Part shown: piece by piece, positions 8,375 through 16,690 of the stretch
How the letters are laid out: every line of letters starts with the position of its first letter
How positions within the stretch are numbered: the stretch's first letter is position 1
Source of the DNA: CAVQCT01 sp964371785
GTDB lineage: Bacteria; Zixibacteria; MSB-5A5; GN15; FEB-12
Reading direction: 5' to 3'
NCBI GenBank assembly: GCA_964371785.1
Contig: CAYJOL010000002.1
Span: 124,001-188,000 of the forward strand
DNA: 64,000 nucleotides
Notes under the pieces: model-generated
Seen by the model: the letters and a program-made list of their open reading frames with translations, nothing else
Database searches by the model: none
Told to the model about the DNA's origin: nothing
Made by a program: the position numbers and the translations under genes

Positions 8375-8767
8375 TCACTCGACTTTACGATAATGCCAGA
8401 CAATCCTGTCTCCGGTGGCTGTCAAATATTTATCCGAGGCGATCTGGGGCATGCTGTCATTAACGGAATAAACCCAGTAGTGGCGGGCATCGTTTTCAAC
8501 CGAATCAATCCCGTTGACAAACACACCTAACGCCGTGGGATGATAGCTCACTCGATGCGATTTCTCCAGGAGTTCAAACACACTCAAGGAGTCCAACCCG
8601 ATCAGCTCTATCCTCAGGCTATCGGCCGCCGGTGCGACTGTGACCGAGTCCGTGGTTGGCGAAGATTTCTCGTTTTCGGATTTCTGCTGTCCGGAACAGG
8701 CAAAAATCAGCAGCCCAAATACGAAGAATAGCAAGGCGGGTCGTAACCGTATGTCAGTGCTCGTCAT
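8375..8767 (-). CDS. DUF4430-type lipoprotein
   Basis: A 130-residue predicted lipoprotein with signal peptide and lipobox (LLIFAC, Cys at about residue 24), then a Ser/Thr/Glu-rich linker. The C-terminal domain carries the DUF4430 pattern: GVFVNGIDSV, then YWVYSVND, then a final GDRIVWHY. That fold resembles the C-terminal domain of cobalamin-binding transcobalamin and is common in small bacterial surface proteins. No cobalamin genes are nearby, so the ligand is unknown. It is divergent from the membrane protein at 8922. Confidence 0.7.
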   Translation of the reverse strand: MTSTDIRLRPALLFFVFGLLIFACSGQQKSENEKSSPTTDSVTVAPAADSLRIELIGLDSLSVFELLEKSHRVSYHPTALGVFVNGIDSVENDARHYWVYSVNDSMPQIASDKYLTATGDRIVWHYRKVE

Positions 8768-8842
8768 AGCAATCTCCTTGATCCGTTACGGAACTGACTC
8801 ATAATTAGAATATAGGCAAACCGCATAGCCGAATCAATCTGA

Positions 8843-8854
8843 CAATTATAATTG
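8843..8854. promoter_or_regulatory. 12-bp perfect palindrome in a divergent promoter region
   Basis: CAATTATAATTG lies in the 154 bp between the divergent genes starting at 8767 and 8922. It contains TATAAT in both orientations. No well-spaced -35 box is visible, so the promoter reading is tentative. Confidence 0.3.
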
Positions 8855-8921
8855 CGCCTGGGGTCAAAAAAAACGAATATAGTCATTGATTCCGGGTATA
8901 TCACATGCGAGGGTAAAGAGT

Positions 8922-9818
8922 ATGGATCATGGCAAGTTAGTTCGTCGGGCATTCGAAATCGCCTGGCAGTACAAGTCACTATGGTTATTCGGCTTGTTCG
9001 CCGCAGGAGGCGTGACTACGCTCAACTTCGACTTGAATAGCGGCGACTTAGGGATTACACCGGAGACGACCTGGCCATTTGTGCAAATCCGTCATGAGAT
9101 ACTCGTGTCGCTTATTGTAGCGGCATTAACACTCGGACTTGTCCTTTTTGTAATGAACTTGCTGGCTGATGCCGCGCTGATTGACGCCGTCAATCGGCTC
9201 GAGCGCGGGGGTGTCTACCGCTTCAGTTACTCGTTCTCGACTGCGCTTGATATGTTTTTCAAGTTTCTGGGGCTGGCTTTACTTGCTATGTTCGCCGCGA
9301 TCGCGTTTTTCGGTTTACTCGTCCTGTTCGGTGCGCTGGCTTTCTACTTACATAAGGCGATTGGAGTACTCTACGTACTCATAGCCATTCCGATTGTCAT
9401 TATAGGGATTTTCTTATTATATAGCCTGCTGGAGTTGAGCAAGCGGGCAATCGTGGTTCGTCGTGTCTCGATCGGAGATGGAATCGAAGAGGCCTTGCGA
9501 TTGCTGAAGAGAAATCTGTCGGCGACGGTAATTCTCGTGCTGATCATCATCGGTCTGAGTATCGGTCTCAGTATCGCCATGACCATCGTATGGCTGATGG
9601 CCAACCTGCCAATCAGCACTGTAATTGTCGCTCTGGGATATGGTTTTGTGCCGGCTCTGATTGCCGCTATTATTATGGGACTCCCCATTTCACTGGTCGC
9701 GGGAGGGATTTCAGGAACGTTTTTCAGCGCCCTGATCACCAAGTTCTACTTTGAGTTGGTGGAGCCGACTTCGCAGACAACAGCGATTCCACCGACCGCG
9801 CCCTCCCCGACCGCTTAG
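8922..9818 (+). CDS. polytopic membrane protein of unknown function
   Basis: A 298-residue integral membrane protein with roughly seven or eight hydrophobic segments: near residues 17-30, 62-88, 110-150 (a long double segment), 155-180, and three in the last 110 residues. The N-terminus (KLVRRAFEIAWQYKSLWLFGLFA) resembles membrane proteins annotated as glycerophosphodiesterase membrane domain or DUF7544-like, but I cannot name the family. I chose the ATG at 8922 because GAGGG lies 8 bp upstream; a TTG at 8886 is less likely. The C-terminal tail is Pro/Thr-rich. The next gene follows at 9863. Confidence 0.75.
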   Translation: MDHGKLVRRAFEIAWQYKSLWLFGLFAAGGVTTLNFDLNSGDLGITPETTWPFVQIRHEILVSLIVAALTLGLVLFVMNLLADAALIDAVNRLERGGVYRFSYSFSTALDMFFKFLGLALLAMFAAIAFFGLLVLFGALAFYLHKAIGVLYVLIAIPIVIIGIFLLYSLLELSKRAIVVRRVSIGDGIEEALRLLKRNLSATVILVLIIIGLSIGLSIAMTIVWLMANLPISTVIVALGYGFVPALIAAIIMGLPISLVAGGISGTFFSALITKFYFELVEPTSQTTAIPPTAPSPTA

Positions 9819-9862
9819 TTTTGCCTTGCCACTTCCATAATCGTGCTGTAACTTTTGTGCCT

Positions 9863-11017
9863 ATGAGAAAACTACTTATCCTTACTGCCCTGCTGACTTT
9901 GACAGCATCAGCCGCACCCGCCCAGGATGCATATTACAGCATCTTCAAGTTCAATAACGATATACCAAAGGTCCGGCTGAACGACCGGGCTTACTCACTG
10001 CAGAAAAACCTGTTTCCACAGCTTTACCTTGACCGGTCAGTGACCGGTGACCTGCGATGGGTGTCATTGAACGACAGTGCCCTGGCCTCATTCTGGGCGC
10101 AGCAGGGTGACACGATTCTCCACATCTTGAACGAACTCTCCGGAATTCAATGGCATGAGCGGGAGTTTGACATTTATCTGGTTCGGTTCTTCCCGACCAT
10201 CGGATCTTCCGATCCCTTAATCATCCCGATAGGCGGCTTGAACAAGGGCCAGTCAATCGAGGCGGCACCGCAAGGCAGTCGACTGATTCTTGACTTGGTA
10301 TTCCAGCTTGCCAAACGTATGCTGACCCAGACCAATCAATCAGAGGACCAAATGGTCCTGCCGTTGGCCAATCACCCCCTCATGCGCCCGAGTGCGTTCC
10401 GTTTGGATAATCTGGCCATGCTGCTGGCCATTACCACCTGCCAAAATGTGATCGGTATGGACTTGACCCGTGACGCGTACGGATCGGCATTCTGGAAGAA
10501 CCGGACTCCGGGCCGAGAGATTTTTGAAAAGTATTTCCTTAACAACTGGGTGCTCACACCTGATCGGACCCTTGCCACATGGGTTACCGCGGAGCCGCTG
10601 AATTCTCCATTGGTACAGGCAACCGCACCGCCACGACCCCAAACGATTACCGGCGCTGCGGGCAAGTACATCGAAGACCTGCCGTTGAAAGGCGAGCTTG
10701 GCGTATCAGCGAAACTCAATGATGATGGCCAGCTGCAAATCGACAAGATTGATGTCTACCGCCTGGCGTACGCCAATGGACTCCGCAAAGGAGACATCGT
10801 CCGCCGGGTCAACGGTATGCTGATCAAGAATCAGAAAGCAATGGTCGAGGGGATTCTCAAGAACCTTGACCGAGGCGGCGCCACGCTTGAGATTTCCCGC
10901 GACGGTCAGATACGGTCACTGGTTGTTCAGCCGATGGCGCTTCCGTATTTTGACGGCGGTGATTACCCGGACGATCAGTCTTTCGATACTACCGGAACAG
11001 ATTCATCGGGGAACTGA
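9863..11017 (+). CDS. secreted PDZ-domain protein of unknown function
   Basis: A 384-residue protein with a cleavable signal peptide (LLILTALLTLTASAAPAQ). The central region of about 220 residues has no family I recognise. A PDZ-like domain covers about residues 265-365: the ELGVSAKL strand, then YANGLRKGDIVRRVNG and LDRGGATLEISRDGQ. There is no serine-protease triad, so it is not a DegP-type protease. I use the ATG at 9863 because it begins a good signal peptide; an in-frame TTG at 9821 would add 14 residues. It lies 44 bp after the membrane protein, possibly cotranscribed, and ends before a hairpin shared with the convergent cytochrome operon. Confidence 0.75.
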   Translation: MRKLLILTALLTLTASAAPAQDAYYSIFKFNNDIPKVRLNDRAYSLQKNLFPQLYLDRSVTGDLRWVSLNDSALASFWAQQGDTILHILNELSGIQWHEREFDIYLVRFFPTIGSSDPLIIPIGGLNKGQSIEAAPQGSRLILDLVFQLAKRMLTQTNQSEDQMVLPLANHPLMRPSAFRLDNLAMLLAITTCQNVIGMDLTRDAYGSAFWKNRTPGREIFEKYFLNNWVLTPDRTLATWVTAEPLNSPLVQATAPPRPQTITGAAGKYIEDLPLKGELGVSAKLNDDGQLQIDKIDVYRLAYANGLRKGDIVRRVNGMLIKNQKAMVEGILKNLDRGGATLEISRDGQIRSLVVQPMALPYFDGGDYPDDQSFDTTGTDSSGN

Positions 11018-11022
11018 ATTGA

Positions 11023-11050
11023 AAGGCTCTTCCTGTGCGGGAAGAGCCTT
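11023..11050. terminator. hairpin terminator between convergent genes
   Basis: Perfect 11-bp stem (11023-11033 with 11040-11050), 6-nt loop, followed on the plus strand by CGACTTTTG. It lies between the PDZ gene (stop 11017) and the last cytochrome gene of the minus-strand operon (stop 11078). The U-tract is weak in both directions. Confidence 0.65.
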
Positions 11051-11077
11051 CGACTTTTGAATTTATTGCCGGCCTGC

Positions 11078-13039
11078 TTACTTCGGAGTCTTTTCTTCCT
11101 CTACCATCGCTTTGGCATCCTCACCCTCCGCATTCTTCTGCAGGTCTTCGTACCAGGCCGGATGATGATGCTTTACCTCGTTGACGGACATCTTGCCCGT
11201 CAGCCAGGTGAATGACATCGGATACTGCTCCGGATGGAAAATCACAAAGAAGAAGTGGAAGACGGCAATCGCCAGAGTCGCCAGCCAGGCTTCATAGAAG
11301 TGAATGGTCTCGGAGATTTTGACCACCCAGGCCGGAAGGAACGATGTAAAGAAGGTCGGGAACCAGAGCACGAATCCGGTGAAGGCCATGATAAAGGTGC
11401 CCCATACCAGCGCCCAGTACTCAGCCTTTTCAGTGTAGTCATAGAACCCGAATTTTGGTCTATTCTGCGTCAATCCAAGATGAAATTTAATGTTCTGCCA
11501 GACCTGGACAATGTCCTGCTTCACGGGAAGGAACTGCTTGAACTGGAACCGTCCGCGCCTGGTCATGAACAGGAAGATGACATGGTGGAATGAGATGTAA
11601 AGCAGCAGGATGGCTGCCACTCGATGGATAACCCCGCGGGCCGATTCGTAAATACCGAAGAAGTTCAGAATGGTCACCCACCAGGCCTGTGGATATCGCA
11701 ATGCGAAACCGGTGACCACAAGCACAATGAACGCGATTGTCACAATCAGGTGCTGGTAGACCATGCTGCCGGTGAACCGCTGCACCGAGGGCAGCTGTTT
11801 ATTGTAACGGCTCTTATCTATCAGATAGCGGGTCAGGATTATCAGGTTGTGGACAAGCATACCGCCAACGATGAGCACTATCGCAATTATGTAGATCGTC
11901 GTGACAATCGAGTTGAGCCGGTTGAATTCAGCGTAGGCTGTTTTGTGTGTGTAACTCGAAGCAAACGCGTAATTCGCTTTGATATGGCATTTCTGGCAGG
12001 TGCTGGTAATATTATCCGGGCTGATTGACGACGCCGGGTTGGACGCCGGCAGAATATCGTGCGCCTTATGACACGAAGCGCAGTTAGCCGCTTTGATGGA
12101 CCCTCCGCGAATTGCCAGCCCGTGATAGGTATCCTGATACGATGTAAAGCGGTCTTTCCCCAGGCCGTATTTCTCCACCATCTGCCGGTTGTTATGGCAC
12201 TTTCCGCAGACAAAGTCGGCGATGTTCGCCGCATTCACCGGAGATTGCGGATCCGAGGGTCCCAGGATCTCATGTTCACCATGACAGTCGGAACAGTTGG
12301 GAGCATCCAGTATACCCAGCGCCAGCGCTTTGCCATGAATCCCCCGACTGTACTGTATATAAATGTCGTTGTGACATTTCGAACAGGTCTTGGGGATATT
12401 CATCTTGTTGACCATCGATTTAGGATCGGAAGCTCTCTTGAGATCGTGAATACCATGGCAGTCGTTGCACGATGCGGCGGATCCGATACCCTTGGCGATA
12501 CCTTCGGCGTGAATACCGCGCATGTACCGGTCGAAGGAATCCGTGAGCCTGACATCGGGGTCCTCAGTCAGCACCTGCTTGTGGTGACAGGCGGAGCAGG
12601 TGTAGGGGAGTTTTTTCGGCGAAGTAGTCGCTTCAGGATTAGTGTGCGGCAGAATCTTGTGGTTTGAATGACACGAAGCACAAGTCGGGGAATTCGGATT
12701 ATCGAGTGCCTGACCGTGGGCTGACGTCTTGAACACCTGACCCACGTCGTCATGGCAGGTCGAACAGTCCACCGGCTTAAGCGTCTCGGCATGCGGGTAT
12801 TCGGTGGCTCCGGCAAGGTCGACATGACAGTCAACACAACTCATGCCGTTGTGCACCGATGAATCGATATCGGCAGCGTTTACGAACACCGATATCTCCT
12901 TGCCCAGATGATTGAAACCTACCAGATCCTTGTCGCTGTGACACGACAGGCAGGTGGCATTGTCATCCTGGCCGTAAGTCGCCGCCGTGAATGACACGAC
13001 CAGAACAGCTATCAGAGTTATGAATTTTACTACCTTCAT
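11078..13039 (-). CDS. 11-heme cytochrome c fused to cytochrome b561-type membrane domain (CbcL-like layout)
   Basis: A 653-residue two-part electron carrier. After a signal/anchor segment (about residues 3-24) come eleven CX2CH heme sites up to about residue 350, mostly in repeated CHGxH...TCxxCH units. One membrane helix follows near 380-405, then a four-helix cytochrome b domain with candidate heme ligands in VYQHLIV, GVIHRV and FHHVIFL, ending in a KHHHPAWYEDL tail. The fusion of multiheme c with a diheme b domain is the layout of Geobacter CbcL, which oxidises quinol. The b domain is paralogous to the stand-alone protein at 14653-15612 (same EYWA/DYWA, FHPE/FNPE and KHHHP blocks). Start: ATG at 13039; an upstream TTG at 13051 is less likely. 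Confidence 0.88.
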   Translation of the reverse strand: MKVVKFITLIAVLVVSFTAATYGQDDNATCLSCHSDKDLVGFNHLGKEISVFVNAADIDSSVHNGMSCVDCHVDLAGATEYPHAETLKPVDCSTCHDDVGQVFKTSAHGQALDNPNSPTCASCHSNHKILPHTNPEATTSPKKLPYTCSACHHKQVLTEDPDVRLTDSFDRYMRGIHAEGIAKGIGSAASCNDCHGIHDLKRASDPKSMVNKMNIPKTCSKCHNDIYIQYSRGIHGKALALGILDAPNCSDCHGEHEILGPSDPQSPVNAANIADFVCGKCHNNRQMVEKYGLGKDRFTSYQDTYHGLAIRGGSIKAANCASCHKAHDILPASNPASSISPDNITSTCQKCHIKANYAFASSYTHKTAYAEFNRLNSIVTTIYIIAIVLIVGGMLVHNLIILTRYLIDKSRYNKQLPSVQRFTGSMVYQHLIVTIAFIVLVVTGFALRYPQAWWVTILNFFGIYESARGVIHRVAAILLLYISFHHVIFLFMTRRGRFQFKQFLPVKQDIVQVWQNIKFHLGLTQNRPKFGFYDYTEKAEYWALVWGTFIMAFTGFVLWFPTFFTSFLPAWVVKISETIHFYEAWLATLAIAVFHFFFVIFHPEQYPMSFTWLTGKMSVNEVKHHHPAWYEDLQKNAEGEDAKAMVEEEKTPK

Positions 13040-13084
13040 ATTACATTCCAAACTTTCTACAAACCAAAGGACTCTATTTCAAAC

Positions 13085-14650
13085 TCAGTGACAGCTTGCG
13101 CAGACCGTTTTATCGATACTGGTCTTGCCGTGCTCGGTCACTGAATGACAATTTTCACATGCGAGGTCGAATTCCGATATGTGAAGCTGATGGGGCAACT
13201 CACTTCCTTCATAGGTCACATATTCGGATACGAACGTATTATTCGTGTGACAGAATGTGAGACAGCTGCTCTTCTGGCTCGCCGCACCCAAGCCCGGGGC
13301 TTTATAGGTATTGCTGATTGACCGCATCGCCGTCTGGAAGTCATTCGCGCTGCCATTTAGCAAATACAACGAGTACCATATATTGTGCGGCATCTGGCCT
13401 TCCTTGACGAAGACGAAGTTCTCCTGCGCCCGGGTAAGGGCCGACTGGACCGCCGCTCTTGATTTTTTGTCTCCTCCGACAGCCTTGAAATCGGTCGTTG
13501 CTCCATTGAGAAAGCCCTGGTAATCGGCCAGCGCGCGGTTGGTACCGGATATCCAGTTATCAAACATCTTTTCGTAGGCCTTGCCGTGACACGTCACACA
13601 CGAGTTTCGGCTGGCCTCCTTCTTCTCCTGCCTGGCCATCAATTCACCTTCGGGCGTTACATTGGTGTGACAGCCGGTGCATGACACCTGGGCCAGGAAC
13701 ATCTGACTTGGCATATCAAGCGTATCTTTGCCGCCAATCCCCATATACATCTGTTTGGGCTGGTTATGCTGCCTCAGGTGGCAGTTCTCGCACTGAATGT
13801 CGAGCGAACTGACCATCGAGAAATTCCCGTGCTCAATGTCAGAGTGGCACTTGTAGCAGTCAATCCCCTGTTTGGTGACATGAATTTCGTGGAGCTCCTT
13901 ACGGGAATACTGGTCGCGGAACCGCTCCACATGGCAAGTATAACACTTCACCTCAGGTACGGCGCCATCGCCCTTCACCACCTGCACATGGCACTGCTTG
14001 CATTCGACCCCGAGTTTGAGATACGGTTCGTGGTCGAAAGTGAACCCAGCGTGCTCGACCTTCCGTTTCGGCATACCATGACAGGAATTGCATCCGGTAA
14101 TCGCCTCACCGACTCCCGCGTCCTTGAAATGGCAGATAAAGCAGGCCTTTTCATTGACCACCATGTGACCTGTAACTTCGCTCTCATACTGGACAATCTG
14201 GTTATGGCATGAGGTACACCGGAGCCGTTCGCCTCGAATGAGCGTATCGAGATGCACCTTGTGTTCGAAAACAATATTTTTATGAAAGACTTTTCCGGAA
14301 TCAAGCGAAGCATGGTCGTGGCATCCCGCCGAAAGGCAGTTTTCATCCGGTACATCGGCTTTCGGGCGGCTGTCATAAGTGTTCGTAAAGTAGAGTATTG
14401 AGGAAAGGGTGAGCGCGCCGAGTCCGTAGTCATGGCACTTAACACACGAGACATCGGCATGCGACGACGACTTCCAATGGCGCACAAACGGGTCCATGTA
14501 ATGGCACGAATCGCAGAACGACGATTGGGTCGTTTTGTATTTGAGGATTCCTCCGCTTACCACCAGCACGAGGACGCAAATGCCGGCCACCAGAAGCAGA
14601 CGATTGCGGTACCTGCCGACCACGCCGAATATATCTCTGTAGAAACCCAT
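13085..14650 (-). CDS. membrane-anchored 15-heme cytochrome c with NapC/NirT-like start
   Basis: A 521-residue multiheme cytochrome with one N-terminal membrane helix (about 17-36) and fifteen heme sites: thirteen CX2CH, one CX4CH (CLSAGCH) and one CX3CH (CLTFCH). The first two sites, with CDSCHYMDPFVRHWKSSSHADVSC-type spacing, follow the NapC/NirT module that receives electrons from quinol. An insertion of about 100 residues without hemes separates sites 12 and 13. The reading frame ends directly after the last CASCH, so the final residue is the predicted heme-ligand histidine. It begins 2 bp after the cytochrome b gene and is 45 bp before the fused cytochrome. Confidence 0.88.
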   Translation of the reverse strand: MGFYRDIFGVVGRYRNRLLLVAGICVLVLVVSGGILKYKTTQSSFCDSCHYMDPFVRHWKSSSHADVSCVKCHDYGLGALTLSSILYFTNTYDSRPKADVPDENCLSAGCHDHASLDSGKVFHKNIVFEHKVHLDTLIRGERLRCTSCHNQIVQYESEVTGHMVVNEKACFICHFKDAGVGEAITGCNSCHGMPKRKVEHAGFTFDHEPYLKLGVECKQCHVQVVKGDGAVPEVKCYTCHVERFRDQYSRKELHEIHVTKQGIDCYKCHSDIEHGNFSMVSSLDIQCENCHLRQHNQPKQMYMGIGGKDTLDMPSQMFLAQVSCTGCHTNVTPEGELMARQEKKEASRNSCVTCHGKAYEKMFDNWISGTNRALADYQGFLNGATTDFKAVGGDKKSRAAVQSALTRAQENFVFVKEGQMPHNIWYSLYLLNGSANDFQTAMRSISNTYKAPGLGAASQKSSCLTFCHTNNTFVSEYVTYEGSELPHQLHISEFDLACENCHSVTEHGKTSIDKTVCASCH

Positions 14651-14652
14651 AT

Positions 14653-15612
14653 CTACTCAGCTTCCTCCGGCCTGACCGCTTCCGGCGAGGCCATCTTCTT
14701 CTCAAATTCGCTCCGGGCCCGCTTGCGCATAATCTCTTCATATTCGAGCGGATGATGGTGCTTCATCTGTTCTTCGGTCAGCTGACCGTGCCACCAGACC
14801 CAGCTCATAGGAAATACTTCCGGATTGAAGTGCACGTTGTAGAAGTGCCAGACGACAATCGCCAGCGTCGCGAGCAATCCTTCGTCCGAATGCGCCTCGC
14901 GTCCGATATCATAGAGGTACTTGGGAAAAAACTGTTTGAACCACATGATAATTCCCGACCATATCATGACGACCATACCCCAGAACACCGCCCAGTAGTC
15001 GAACTTCTCGATAAACGAGAACCGCCCGAAACGAGGACCTGATGACTTCCTGCCGATATAATACATGACCGTGTGGATGAAGTCCTTGATATCCTGGGGC
15101 CGCGGAATCATGAGCAGAAAATCACGTCGACCGATGCGGTTAAGCGCGATATACAGCACGTGCCATACGCCCACAATAATAAGGCCGACCGCTCCGACCC
15201 GGTGAATGGTTGTCGATGTCTGCAGACCGCCAAATATATTCACGATAACAAATTTCGATATTGCCAGCTCAGGGAATTTGAGCGGCATGCCGGTGATGAT
15301 GAGGGTGATGACCGACAGGAACATCAGCATGTGCTGGGTCCTGAAGTTCATGCCAAACCGCTCAAACGTTCTCTGGTCTTCGGCGGACAGCTGCTTTTCA
15401 ACAGGTCTGGCCGGTGTCATCCTGGTGACGGTTTCGTTCAGCAGGATATTGGCCTCGAAAGTCAGGCGCTCTTTGACGTCCTTAGTAATCTCTGCAGTGG
15501 CCGCCGCATCGTCAAATTCCACAATTGAGCCGGCCGAACCGACAATCTCGTTGGCCAGATCATCGATCAGCTCCGCCCGGCGGCTGGTCCTTTGCAGGTT
15601 CTTGTCGCTCAT
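14653..15612 (-). CDS. cytochrome b561/FdnI-type membrane subunit
   Basis: A 319-residue integral membrane protein. About 80 N-terminal residues are soluble and charged. Four or more membrane helices follow, with candidate heme b ligands in FRTQHMLMF, TTIHRVGA, VGVWHVLYI and VVWHFYNVHF. It ends in a conserved block (PMSWVWWHG...MKHHHPLEYEE). The fold is that of formate dehydrogenase gamma/cytochrome b561 subunits, which pass electrons between periplasmic hemes and the quinone pool. It has no c-type heme sites. It lies between the 9-heme and 15-heme genes with gaps of 8 and 2 bp, so the three products probably form one complex. Confidence 0.88.
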   Translation of the reverse strand: MSDKNLQRTSRRAELIDDLANEIVGSAGSIVEFDDAAATAEITKDVKERLTFEANILLNETVTRMTPARPVEKQLSAEDQRTFERFGMNFRTQHMLMFLSVITLIITGMPLKFPELAISKFVIVNIFGGLQTSTTIHRVGAVGLIIVGVWHVLYIALNRIGRRDFLLMIPRPQDIKDFIHTVMYYIGRKSSGPRFGRFSFIEKFDYWAVFWGMVVMIWSGIIMWFKQFFPKYLYDIGREAHSDEGLLATLAIVVWHFYNVHFNPEVFPMSWVWWHGQLTEEQMKHHHPLEYEEIMRKRARSEFEKKMASPEAVRPEEAE

Positions 15613-15620
15613 TCTTGCGC

Positions 15621-16682
15621 CTACTTCCCTTTACCTGCTTTGCGAGCGCGGCGATACAGGTCAAGCATAATCAGAATAAACAGTCCGCACAGGGTCGACA
15701 CAGTCAGGACCATGAATCCCTTTGAGATGTAGTAGATCGCTCCGGACTCTTCGCTTTTCGGGTCCACGTGGATCTTCCCGGCCGCAAAATTCGCATTGGC
15801 TTCAGGATGACATTCCGGCTTACCGCATGTTTTCGGGATATTGGCCGGATATACCGATGATTTCGGGTCGTCTTCGGCCCTGACATCATGGTATCCGTGG
15901 CAGGAGGCACAGTTGGCGACCAATGTGTTTTGCATCAACTGCGCGACACCATGGAATGACTCTTCAAAAGTGGCCGTTCGGTCGGTCTTGATTCCGTATT
16001 TGGCGACAACCCCTTTGGGTCCGTGACATTCCGAACAGGTCTCGGTGACGTGAATCGCGGAGACCCTCGATTCAGGTCGATTCGGCGCGACAATATTGTG
16101 CTCCCCGTGGCACGACGAGCAAACCGGGGCATCGAGGTTCCCCGCCGCTATCGCCTGTCCGTGCACTGACTCACGATAAGTCGCGTAAATATCGATATGG
16201 CACCGTCCGCAGGTAGCGGGGATGTTGGCCTTGTACATATTCGATTCAGGGTTGGTGTGCACAATAATATTGTGGGTTCCGTGACAGTCCTGGCACACCG
16301 GCGCTTTCGGATTTCCTTTCGCCACTTCAAGGCCGTGGATGGAATGCTCATACTGGTCGTACAGCTCGCCTTCGGGAGCTCCTACCGGATTGCCCGTGTA
16401 GTGGCACCGGCGGCAGTTGACCTTCTGCGGATTCTTCTGGTGCGGAATGACGGTTATATCGACGTGACAGTCGGTACAATTTCGCGATGCGTGTACCGAC
16501 ATCTTTAACATGGTTGTGTCCACATGCAGCGAGATCTTCCGGCCCGTTTCTTCAGTCTTGAACAGATCCGTCTTACCGTGACAGATCAAGCACTTCTCCA
16601 GAGAGTGGGCCGGACCGGCCAGCACAAAGACGGCGACGAGGCTGCCCAGCGCTAAATGCAGTAGGTTGTTCAACGATTTCAT
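15621..16682 (-). CDS. membrane-anchored 9-heme cytochrome c
   Basis: A 353-residue periplasmic cytochrome with a signal peptide (about 1-28), nine heme sites (eight CX2CH and a final CX4CH, CGKPECH) and a C-terminal membrane helix (about 320-342). Repeated units of roughly 55 residues (PVCxxCHGxHNI...ATCGRCH...SVHGxA) suggest growth by internal duplication. It is a close relative of the upstream 11-heme protein. I use the ATG at 16682; a GTG at 16694 that overlaps the upstream stop (GTGA) is a real alternative. Likely role: electron carrier docked beside the cytochrome b subunit. Confidence 0.85.
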   Translation of the reverse strand: MKSLNNLLHLALGSLVAVFVLAGPAHSLEKCLICHGKTDLFKTEETGRKISLHVDTTMLKMSVHASRNCTDCHVDITVIPHQKNPQKVNCRRCHYTGNPVGAPEGELYDQYEHSIHGLEVAKGNPKAPVCQDCHGTHNIIVHTNPESNMYKANIPATCGRCHIDIYATYRESVHGQAIAAGNLDAPVCSSCHGEHNIVAPNRPESRVSAIHVTETCSECHGPKGVVAKYGIKTDRTATFEESFHGVAQLMQNTLVANCASCHGYHDVRAEDDPKSSVYPANIPKTCGKPECHPEANANFAAGKIHVDPKSEESGAIYYISKGFMVLTVSTLCGLFILIMLDLYRRARKAGKGK

Positions 16683-16690
16683 CGGGTCCG

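Noticed and set aside
11624..12667. Long plus-strand frames opposite the multiheme cytochromes
   Set aside because: They are antisense shadows of the CXXCH-rich genes, with Cys/Arg-rich composition and no ribosome sites.
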